Part shown: positions 18,103 through 25,282 of the stretch, one piece after another
Layout of the letters: every line of letters begins with the position of its first letter
Numbering within the stretch: position 1 is the stretch's first letter
DNA from: Rhizobium sp. N324
GTDB lineage: Bacteria; Pseudomonadota; Alphaproteobacteria; Rhizobiales; Rhizobiaceae
DNA: 64,000 nucleotides
Direction: 5' to 3'
NCBI RefSeq assembly: GCF_001664485.1
Contig: NZ_CP013635.1
Span: 496,001 to 560,000, forward strand
Program-made: the position numbers and the translations under genes
The notes under the pieces: generated by a model
The model's input: the letters and a program-made list of their open reading frames with translations, nothing else
The model's database searches: none
What the model was told of the DNA's origin: nothing

Positions 18103-18142
18103 TTTCTTGTGCGCGGCCTCATAATTTGATAGGAGATAAGGC

Positions 18143-18772
18143 ATGGATCAGGCTTTGAACGACACCGGCTGGCGCGGATCGCAGGAGGGATGGCTGGAAG
18201 CAGCTTACCACTCCTTGCTGGAATCCGGCGTGGATTCGGTGAAAATTCTGCCGCTGGCGAAGAAGCTCAATCTCTCGCGCACGAGCTTCTACTGGTTCTT
18301 CAAGGATCGGGAGGAGTTGTTGAGTGCACTCGTGGCGCTATGGCGCGATAAAAACACCGGCAACATCGTCAAGCGGTCCGAAGCCTATGCGGAATCGCTG
18401 GCCGAGGCGATGCTCAACGTCTTCGATTGCTGGCTCGACAACGATCTGTTCGACGCGAAGTTCGAGTTTGCCGTGCGCAGCTGGGCGCTGCAGTCCGACG
18501 AGCTTCTCGCCGAAGTCCAGCAGGCCGATCAGATCCGGCTGGAGGCGCTGAAGCGCATGTTCATGCGGTTCGGGTTACCAGAAACGACATCGGATGTCAG
18601 AGCGCGAACAACTTACCTCGTGCAGATCGGATATATTTCCATGCAATCAAAGGAGGAACTTGCCGTCCGCATGAAACGGATTCCGGAATATATCGCGATC
18701 TATACGGGCGTCGTGCCGCAGCAGAGGGAGCTCGACCGCTTCTTCTCCCGGCATGGCTACAGACCCGGCTAG
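18143..18772 (+). CDS. TetR-family transcriptional regulator
   Basis: Protein of 209 residues with an N-terminal helix-turn-helix in TetR style: a helix pair followed by LAKKLNLSRTSFYWFFKDREELL at roughly 37-60. The C-terminal ligand domain is helical and diverged, as usual. It starts behind GGAGATAAGGC and is divergent from the demethylase operon, with two large inverted operator copies in between. It likely represses both the stcD-like operon and its own operon with the ProC-like and betaine-importer genes, responding to a betaine or its demethylation product (inference). Confidence 0.9.
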   Translation: MDQALNDTGWRGSQEGWLEAAYHSLLESGVDSVKILPLAKKLNLSRTSFYWFFKDREELLSALVALWRDKNTGNIVKRSEAYAESLAEAMLNVFDCWLDNDLFDAKFEFAVRSWALQSDELLAEVQQADQIRLEALKRMFMRFGLPETTSDVRARTTYLVQIGYISMQSKEELAVRMKRIPEYIAIYTGVVPQQRELDRFFSRHGYRPG

Positions 18773-18783
18773 AGGAGGCTCGG

Positions 18784-19578
18784 ATGAGCGTTTCCTTGAG
18801 GATCGGCATAATTGGTGGCGGCGGCTGGCTGGGCGGAGCAATCGCCGGCTCGATTGTCGACGCCGGCCTGGTCGAGCCTCGGAATCTCACGCTCTCCTAT
18901 CGCAGTCAGCAGCCGGACCGCTTCCCGAATTCCTTCTGGACGTCCGACAATCAGGCGCTTGCCGACCGCTCGGACGTGATTCTTCTCTCCGTCCGGCCCG
19001 ATGACTGGCCCACCCTTGATGTCGATGCCGGCGGCAAGCTCGTCATTTCGGTCATGGCGGGCATCGGTCTTGCCGCCCTTTCGCGACGCCACAAGACCGG
19101 CCGTGTCGTCCGCGCCCTGCCGAATGCCGGCGCCGAAGTGGCCAGGTCCTATACGCCCTGGATTGCTGCGGGCGACTTCACGGAAGGCGACCGCGCCGTC
19201 GTCCGCGCCATTTTCGAGGCATGCGGATCGCAGGACGAGGTCGCAACAGAAAGCGACATCGATTACCTCACCGGCCTTTCCGGTTCCGGACCGGCGTTCC
19301 CGGCGCTGCTTGCGGCCGCCATGATGCGCGACGCGGTCGCCCGCGGCCTGCCGGCCGCGATTGCGCGACGCGCCGTCAATACGGTGATATCGGGCGCCGG
19401 CCGCCTTTTGGAGCGTCGCGACGAGAGCCCTGAGGAGGTCGTGCAAACCTTTCTCGACTATCGCGGCACCACTGCGGCGGCCATCGACAGCATGCGGGCG
19501 GCGGGGTTCGACGCTTCGGTCGCCAAGGGATTATCGGCAGCATTTCAGAAATCGGTGAGTATGGGAAAGGTTTCCTGA
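18784..19578 (+). CDS. Pyrroline-5-carboxylate reductase-like protein
   Basis: Protein of 264 residues starting at the ATG at 18784 behind AGAGGAGG. The N-terminus has the NAD(P) motif IGIIGGGGWLGGAI; the conserved ProC C-terminal signature region is present in DYLTGLSGSGPAFPALL and in the segment with ARRAVNTVISGAGRLL. ProC enzymes reduce pyrroline-5-carboxylate to proline. In a locus that should release proline or a related imino acid, this paralogue may reduce a cyclic imine intermediate rather than serve proline synthesis. It lies 11 bases after the TetR gene. Confidence 0.82.
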   Translation: MSVSLRIGIIGGGGWLGGAIAGSIVDAGLVEPRNLTLSYRSQQPDRFPNSFWTSDNQALADRSDVILLSVRPDDWPTLDVDAGGKLVISVMAGIGLAALSRRHKTGRVVRALPNAGAEVARSYTPWIAAGDFTEGDRAVVRAIFEACGSQDEVATESDIDYLTGLSGSGPAFPALLAAAMMRDAVARGLPAAIARRAVNTVISGAGRLLERRDESPEEVVQTFLDYRGTTAAAIDSMRAAGFDASVAKGLSAAFQKSVSMGKVS

Positions 19579-19646
19579 CGACCGTTGGGGCGGGTACTGC
19601 GGCACCCCGCTCGGCAAGACAAGCCGCTAAACAGAGGGAACGAGAA

Positions 19647-20648
19647 ATGAAAAAATTACTTGCAACGACGTGTTTGACGTTCGGCCTGATCGGCGGCGCG
19701 TCATTCGCCAGCGCTGCCGAATGCGGCAGCGTGACCATCGCCAGCATGAACTGGCAGAGCGCCGAAGTTCTCTCCAACCTGGACAAGTTCATCCTGAACG
19801 AAGGCTATGGCTGCAGCGCTGACATCACCGTCGGCGACACCGTCCCGACGATCACCTCCATGGCCGAAAAGGGCCAGCCGGATATCGCGCCGGAAGCCTG
19901 GATCGACCTTCTGCCCGACGTCGTCAAGAAGGGCACGGAAGAAGGCCGCATCGTTCAGGTCGGCTCGCCGCTGCCGGACGGCGGCGTGCAGGGCTGGTGG
20001 ATTCCGAAATATCTCGCCGATGCTCATCCCGATATCAAGACGATCGGCGACGTGCTGAAGCATCCGGAACTCTTCCCCGATCCCGAGGATCCGAAGAAGG
20101 GCGCCATCGTCAACGGCCCGCAGGGCTGGGGCGGCACGGTCGTCACTTCGCAGCTTTACAAGGCGTTTGAAGCCGAGAAGGCGGGCTTCACCCTCGTCGA
20201 TACCGGCTCCGCCGCCGGCCTCGACGGTTCGATCGCCAAGGCCTACGAACGCAAGGAAGGCTGGGCCGGCTACTACTGGGCGCCGACCGCGCTGCTCGGC
20301 AAGTATCAGATGGTCAAGCTCGAAGCCGGCGTGCCGGAGGATGCCGCCGAATGGAAGCGCTGCATCACCGTTGCCGACTGCCCCGATCCGAAGCCCGCTT
20401 CGTGGCCGGTCGATCACGTCGTCACCCTGGTTGCCAAGCCCTTCTCGGAAAAGGTCGGGCCTGAGGTCATGGACTACCTGGCGAAGCGCTCCTGGAGCAA
20501 CGACACGGTCAACAAGCTGATGTCGTGGATGACCGACAACCAGGCGACCGGCGAAGACGGCGCCAAGCACTTCCTGAAAGAAAACAAGGACATCTGGTCC
20601 AAGTGGGTTTCGCCTGAGGCAGCCACGAAGATCGAAGCTGCCCTTTAA
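19647..20648 (+). CDS. Glycine betaine-type ABC transporter substrate-binding protein
   Basis: Protein of 333 residues with a signal peptide over about 1-23 (cut after ASA). The mature part is an OpuAC-type domain: IASMNWQSAEVL, then DIAPEAWIDLLPDVVKK, a Trp-rich GVQGWWIPKYL, NGPQGWGGTVV and the YYWAPTALLGKY region, giving several Trp/Tyr residues for a cation-pi cage. Two extra cysteines in CITVADC may form a disulfide. It is the receptor of the importer encoded downstream, and with the adjacent demethylase operon it likely brings in a betaine such as stachydrine. Confidence 0.88.
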   Translation: MKKLLATTCLTFGLIGGASFASAAECGSVTIASMNWQSAEVLSNLDKFILNEGYGCSADITVGDTVPTITSMAEKGQPDIAPEAWIDLLPDVVKKGTEEGRIVQVGSPLPDGGVQGWWIPKYLADAHPDIKTIGDVLKHPELFPDPEDPKKGAIVNGPQGWGGTVVTSQLYKAFEAEKAGFTLVDTGSAAGLDGSIAKAYERKEGWAGYYWAPTALLGKYQMVKLEAGVPEDAAEWKRCITVADCPDPKPASWPVDHVVTLVAKPFSEKVGPEVMDYLAKRSWSNDTVNKLMSWMTDNQATGEDGAKHFLKENKDIWSKWVSPEAATKIEAAL

Positions 20649-20659
20649 CACTGACTATC

Positions 20660-20682
20660 GCGGTGCGCCAAAAGCGCACCGC
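20660..20682 (+). terminator. Hairpin between binding-protein and permease genes
   Basis: A perfect 9-bp stem GCGGTGCGC/GCGCACCGC with a 5-base A-rich loop starts 11 bases after the binding-protein stop and 58 bases before the permease start. Like the hairpin at 4326-4351 it probably raises the level of binding-protein message relative to the membrane genes. Confidence 0.55.
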
Positions 20683-20739
20683 CTCGCAGCCGACAAAAAC
20701 AAAAAGACTGCCGCGGCTCATTGAAAAAAGGGGATCCGA

Positions 20740-21627
20740 ATGGAATGGTTTTATAAGTTTCCGCATATGGATGACGACGCGCTTCGCAATCTGAAGAAGG
20801 CGATCGACGACGGCTTTCGCGGATTTACCCGCGCTTATGGCGACGGCATCGAAACCCTCTTCGTGCCGCTGCAGCATTTCCTCATCGCCGCCGAGCGTTT
20901 CATGACCCAGACGCCATGGCCGATCATCACCCTGATCGTCCTTGCCATCGCCTGGTTTGCTAGCCGCAGCCTGAAGATCGTCATCGGCTGTCTGGTGACG
21001 CTGATGCTGATCGGCTATTTCGACATGTGGGACGATACGATGCGGACGGTCTCGATGATCTTCGTCTGCACGATCCTGTCCATCGCCATCGGCATTCCGA
21101 TGGGAATCCTGATGGCCCGCTCCGACCGGCTGCAGCGCGTCGTCAATCCGATCCTCGACGTCATGCAGACGATGCCGAGCTTCGTCTACCTCATTCCCGT
21201 CGTCATGCTGCTCGGCATCGGCAAGGTGCCCGGCCTGATCGCCGTCGTCATCTACGCCATCCCGCCGATGATCCGCCTGACCGATCTCGGCATCCGGCTC
21301 GTCGACAAGGACGTGCTCGAAGCCGCCGACGCCTTCGGGACGTCGCGATCGCAGAAGCTGTTCAAGGTGCAACTGCCGCTGGCGTTGCCGACCATCATGG
21401 CCGGCATCAACCAGACGATCATGATGGCGCTGGCCATGGTGGTCATCGCCTCGATGATCGGCGTCCAGGGCCTCGGCCAGCCGGTGCTCAAAGCAATCGC
21501 CAACCAGTATTTCACGCTGGGTATCTTCAATGGTCTTGCCATCGTCGGCATCGCCATCATCTTCGACCGAGTCAGCCAGGCTTATGGCAAAAGGCTCCAG
21601 AAGCATCGGGAGACCGTCCATGGCTGA
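20740..21627 (+). CDS. Betaine ABC transporter permease (ProW/ChoW-like)
   Basis: Protein of 295 residues: a soluble N-terminal region of about 60 residues, then six or so membrane spans. The permease core contains PILDVMQTMPSFVYLIPVVMLLG and the coupling loop DVLEAADAFGTSRSQ. It starts behind AAAAAAGGGGATCCGA and overlaps the ATPase gene by 8 bases. Only one permease gene is present here, so a homodimer is expected, in contrast to the two-permease importer at 1466-3171. Confidence 0.9.
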   Translation: MEWFYKFPHMDDDALRNLKKAIDDGFRGFTRAYGDGIETLFVPLQHFLIAAERFMTQTPWPIITLIVLAIAWFASRSLKIVIGCLVTLMLIGYFDMWDDTMRTVSMIFVCTILSIAIGIPMGILMARSDRLQRVVNPILDVMQTMPSFVYLIPVVMLLGIGKVPGLIAVVIYAIPPMIRLTDLGIRLVDKDVLEAADAFGTSRSQKLFKVQLPLALPTIMAGINQTIMMALAMVVIASMIGVQGLGQPVLKAIANQYFTLGIFNGLAIVGIAIIFDRVSQAYGKRLQKHRETVHG

Positions 21628-22699
21628 GCAGCATTTCGGCGGCATCAAGATCCGCCACCTCTACAAGATCTTCGGCCCCAACCCCGCCGCCCATGTCGAG
21701 GCGGTTCAGAAAGGACTGTCGAAGACCGAGCTCAACGAAAAGCACGGTCATGTGCTTGGTCTCAGGGACATCAATGTCGAGATTCCCTCCGGCCGCATCC
21801 AGGTCGTGATGGGCCTGTCGGGTTCGGGCAAATCGACGCTGATCCGCCACATCAACCGGCTGATCGATCCGACCGCCGGCGAAGTGCTGGTCGACGGCGT
21901 CGATGTGGTGAAGATGAACGAGACCGAGTTGCGGGCGTTTCGCCGGCACCAGACGGCGATGGTGTTTCAGAAGTTCGCGCTGCTGCCGCATCGCAACGTG
22001 CTCGACAACACCATCTTCGGTCTCGAAGTGCAGGGCATGGAGCGGGCGAAAGCCGTCGACGTCGCCATGCGCTGGCTGGAGCGGGTCGGGCTGAAGGGCT
22101 TCGAGCAGCGCTATCCCAACCAGCTTTCCGGCGGCATGCAGCAGCGCGTCGGCCTGGCCAGGGCTCTCTCCAACGATGCGCCGGTCCTTTTGATGGACGA
22201 GGCCTATTCGGCGCTCGATCCTCTGATCCGCACGGACATGCAGACGGTGCTTCTCGACATCCAGAAAGAGATCAAGAAAACCATCGTCTTCATCACCCAC
22301 GATCTCGACGAAGCACTGCGGCTCGGCTACCAGATCGCCATCCTGCGCGACGGCGAAGTCATCCAGCAGGGCACCAGCCAGGACATCGTCCTGCGTCCGG
22401 CCGACGAGTACATCGCCAACTTCGTCAAAGAAGTCAATCGCGGCCGGGTCATCCATGTCGAAGCCGTCATGACGCCGCTGCACTCCGGTGCGGCGCCGGT
22501 CGGACTGGCGATTGTGGCGGGAACGACCGTCGAAGAGGCCGTCCGCATGCTGTCATCGGCGCCGGACGGCGATGCCAGGGTGGTTTCGCCTGCCGGGGAA
22601 ACCTTGGGTCTCGTCACCTTCCGCCAGCTCGCAAGTGCGATGGTGAACTCGCAGGAGACGGCTCCCCAGCGCGACAGCGCCCTGTCGGTCGCTCTCTGA
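21620..22699 (+). CDS. Betaine ABC transporter ATP-binding protein (ProV/ChoV-like)
   Basis: Protein of 359 residues from the ATG at 21620 inside the permease end. Walker A GLSGSGKS is at 65-72, signature LSGGMQQ at 169-175, Walker B LLMDEA at 190-195 (Ala where many have Pro, as in some choline-type ATPases), and the switch region FITHDLDEA follows. The C-terminal ~80 residues resemble a degenerate CBS domain. It energises import with the two preceding gene products. Last gene of the TetR-led operon; a repeat element with hairpins follows 6 bases after its stop. Confidence 0.92.
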   Translation: MAEQHFGGIKIRHLYKIFGPNPAAHVEAVQKGLSKTELNEKHGHVLGLRDINVEIPSGRIQVVMGLSGSGKSTLIRHINRLIDPTAGEVLVDGVDVVKMNETELRAFRRHQTAMVFQKFALLPHRNVLDNTIFGLEVQGMERAKAVDVAMRWLERVGLKGFEQRYPNQLSGGMQQRVGLARALSNDAPVLLMDEAYSALDPLIRTDMQTVLLDIQKEIKKTIVFITHDLDEALRLGYQIAILRDGEVIQQGTSQDIVLRPADEYIANFVKEVNRGRVIHVEAVMTPLHSGAAPVGLAIVAGTTVEEAVRMLSSAPDGDARVVSPAGETLGLVTFRQLASAMVNSQETAPQRDSALSVAL

Positions 22700-22705
22700 A
22701 GCTCC

Positions 22706-22817
22706 TAGAGCATGATGTCGAAAAGTGTGAGCGGTTTTCTCATGACATCATGCTCTAACCCTTTAACTTGAAACAGGATTCAGATTTTAGGCCGACCGGG
22801 CCTAAAATCATCCTGTT
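22706..22817. repeat. Rhizobium intergenic double-hairpin repeat (RIME-like)
   Basis: Two adjacent inverted repeats. The first has perfect 14-base arms (TAGAGCATGATGTC at 22706-22719 and its complement at 22744-22757). The second has an outer 8-base arm AACAGGAT at 22772-22779 with its complement at 22810-22817 and an inner 11-bp stem GATTTTAGGCC/GGCCTAAAATC. This matches my recollection of intergenic mosaic repeats scattered through Rhizobium genomes; it may also end transcription of the importer operon. Confidence 0.65.
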
Positions 22818-22820
22818 CTA

Positions 22821-23993
22821 ATGCGGCCGTCTTTCCATTCCGCTGGCGGCACCGAGCACCCCGGCTGCCGCCGAACCGCGAAGACGCTTGATTTCAGATG
22901 GCTTCGTGAGGCCTGCCCGGTCACAACATTGGCTGGGCAGGAATTGCGCTCGCAGCGTATCGATGCCATAGAGGTCGGAGACCGCGCCGCCCCCATGCCG
23001 AGCGCCCATACCTTCCATGAGGGAGACGGGCCGCATTGGCATTGCGTCCCGAGCAAGCTCTTCCTGCTTGCCAAAAGAGACATTCAAGATCTCTATCCAC
23101 TTTGCGCAAGCTGCGGCGCGACCATGCCTCCAGCCAGCGCCTCCCTATACATTTTGCGCAAACCCAGTCCAGACTGCGTCGCGAAAAGCTCCTGGGCCGA
23201 CTTTATCGGGGGCCGGCAATTGCTCGATGGCTACAGAGCAATAAGATGATTCTCGACCAAGGCCATGATGGTTTGCGGTCCTCAAGCCAAGCCCGTTCAT
23301 CCATCACCCCCAAAAGGATGGAAGGGACCGTACATACGCACCCCATCCCGTGCGTGTGCCTGCATGCCTGTCTGCCTGCCGAAGGCTATAAGCGGTCCAC
23401 TATAAACCTTCGGCAGGCGACTGCGCTGATGCTGGATCCGGATATTCTCCACAGCTTCAGATGATGACGCGTATCTCGGCAGGATCGCCGCGTGAGCCTT
23501 TCGTGGCATCACGGATACACCCCATAATTTTGCCCCTCTGCGTAATCGTTTTATCACCGATAGCCGGTGGCGCGAACGCTTGCCTATTGTTGCGAGTTCT
23601 GCCAGTTCCTGCCCTCAGGTTGCGAAAACCGATGGGATGGGGACTGTCGATAATGCATTCAATGGGTCGGTTTTTTTGACGCCTGCAACGCCCGAATTCG
23701 GCGGCCTTTATCGGCTTGCGCAAAGTGCTGATCCCACTGCCGATACCGCGCGGAGATCGACCTTCTCCGCCGCTGCCTGCTGCGCTCCAGGCCTCGATCG
23801 GCTAGCATATAGCCAAGTTTCGCCCATTAATCCTGCCCGCAAGCACTGACTGGCGGGGAGATGATGATCATGACTATCGGCAGGGCCGAAAGAGTTACGC
23901 ACATCAATCTGGCAGCCCGGAGCGCGCGTCGCGACGGGAGCGAACAATTGAGAAGGGCAGGTCATCGCCGCCGCACTGAACAGGGGGAACAGC
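22821..23993. other. About 1.2 kb without a supported gene
   Basis: Several open frames exist on both strands, but none has a recognisable family pattern, a good start or coding bias like the neighbours. The stretch holds three copies of the palindromic core TTTGCGCAA (23101-23109, 23153-23161, and 23716-23724 in reverse), two of which lie in 14-base inverted arms at 23098-23111 and 23714-23727, and a 12-base inverted repeat GCCTGCCGAAGG at 23374-23385 with 23407-23418. It may be decayed DNA or the long upstream region of the AraC gene. Confidence 0.5.
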
Positions 23994-24992
23994 ATGTCCG
24001 AAAATAGTCCTCAGCCATTCTCGTTCCGGTTTCGCGGTTCGTCCTTCGACAACATGGTCGAAACGCTCGGGGGCGCCTTCGGCGCATTCGATGCCGAGCC
24101 TGTCGGCCGCTCTCAGGACTTCCACTGGGGGCTGGATTTCTCCGCAAGTGACAGCGCTGTCCTGCTCACCGGTTATCACGAAGCGGAGTTTCAATTCAAC
24201 ATCGAGCCGACCACCGATACGGCGGAGTATCTGTCGATTGTCGTGCCGCGCAGCGGCGGCATGGGGGTGACCTATGGATCCCGCATCGCCGAGGCGGGGC
24301 AAGGGAAATTGCTTCTCTATAACAATTTCGAGCCAGACAGCGTCATCATGCACGGCCAGTCGAATGTCATCGACGAATTGCTGATCAACTGGTCGGTGAT
24401 CCTCCAGACGATCGGCCAGACGTTCGAAATACCGTTCAGCGGGTCTCTCGATCTGCTGCCGGAACTGGATCTGTCGACGCCGGTCGGCCGGACGATCGGC
24501 AACCTGACGGAGACGATCGCCATCGGCATGCGCGACAACGGCCCCTTGCTGCAGTCGCCGATCGCCATGGCACATATGACCCAGGCGCTGGCCGATCTTG
24601 TCGTGCGCATGGTGCCGAACCGGCTGTCGCACTTCCTCGACAAGGGGCCTGCCCTCATCGCTCCCCGGCATGTCCGCAAGGCGATCGATTTCATGCAGGC
24701 CAATATCGATCAGCCGATCACCATGCCGAAAGTGGCCGAAGCGGCCGGCGTCTCCAGCCGGGCGCTCGAAACCGGTTTTCGCGCCTTCAGGGGCACTTCA
24801 CCCGCCGCCTATCTGCTGACGCTCCGCTTGCGCTCGGCGCGGCAGGACCTTCTCGATCCCGAGAGCAAGGAGACCATGAAAGGCATCTGTCTCAAATGGG
24901 GCTTCTTTCATTTCGGACGATTCTCAGCGGTCTACAAATCGACCTATGGAGAATATCCTTCCGACACCAGGAAGCGCGTCTGCCGTATATAG
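23994..24992 (+). CDS. AraC-family transcriptional regulator
   Basis: Protein of 332 residues behind AGGGGGAACAGC. The N-terminal ~200 residues look like an AraC-binding-like sensor domain. The C-terminal 100 residues are the double helix-turn-helix: MPKVAEAAGVSSRALETGFRAF for the first and the stretch around CLKWGFFHFGRFSAVYKSTYG for the second, ending in the family's typical YPSDTR in place of the usual P-x-x-Y-R. It is convergent with the molybdopterin oxidoreductase pair and preceded by a long noncoding region, so its targets are not obvious from position. Confidence 0.88.
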   Translation: MSENSPQPFSFRFRGSSFDNMVETLGGAFGAFDAEPVGRSQDFHWGLDFSASDSAVLLTGYHEAEFQFNIEPTTDTAEYLSIVVPRSGGMGVTYGSRIAEAGQGKLLLYNNFEPDSVIMHGQSNVIDELLINWSVILQTIGQTFEIPFSGSLDLLPELDLSTPVGRTIGNLTETIAIGMRDNGPLLQSPIAMAHMTQALADLVVRMVPNRLSHFLDKGPALIAPRHVRKAIDFMQANIDQPITMPKVAEAAGVSSRALETGFRAFRGTSPAAYLLTLRLRSARQDLLDPESKETMKGICLKWGFFHFGRFSAVYKSTYGEYPSDTRKRVCRI

Positions 24993-24997
24993 CCGGG

Positions 24998-25282
24998 TTA
25001 CCGCGAAGAACACGGCGGCAATGTGTAGTGCACTCTCATCGTCCTCGGATCCCGCCTGACGATCTCAAGCACGCCTCCGCGCTCCGCCAGCGCGTTGAGC
25101 TCCCGCAGCACAAGAGAATGCGCGATCCCGAGCGTGCGGCCAAAGGAGCGGCTGTCACGCGCAATGTCGAGTTTAGCGGCAACGAGGAGAGCGGCCTGCA
25201 TGGCTGTCAGGCTGGCGTCCCCCTCTTGCGCTGCAGCGACAAGGGCGAGAAACCGATCGACCTCGGACGGCTCTTCGCTCAC
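24998..25282 (-). CDS. Small winged-helix-like protein linked to the molybdopterin oxidoreductase
   Basis: Protein of 94 residues whose GTG start overlaps the oxidoreductase stop (GTGA), so the two are translated together. After an acidic N-terminus it has a helix pair, LGIAHSLVLRELNALAERGGVLEI and a basic beta-hairpin RRDPRTMRVHYTL, which looks like a short winged-helix DNA-binding fold. I do not recognise a named family. It could be a regulator or an accessory/maturation factor for the enzyme. Confidence 0.65.
   Translation of the reverse strand: MSEEPSEVDRFLALVAAAQEGDASLTAMQAALLVAAKLDIARDSRSFGRTLGIAHSLVLRELNALAERGGVLEIVRRDPRTMRVHYTLPPCSSR

Noticed and set aside
22821..23249. A 142-codon rightward frame after the repeat, and a leftward frame opposite it
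   Set aside because: Neither has a ribosome site, family pattern or consistent coding bias; left as noncoding.
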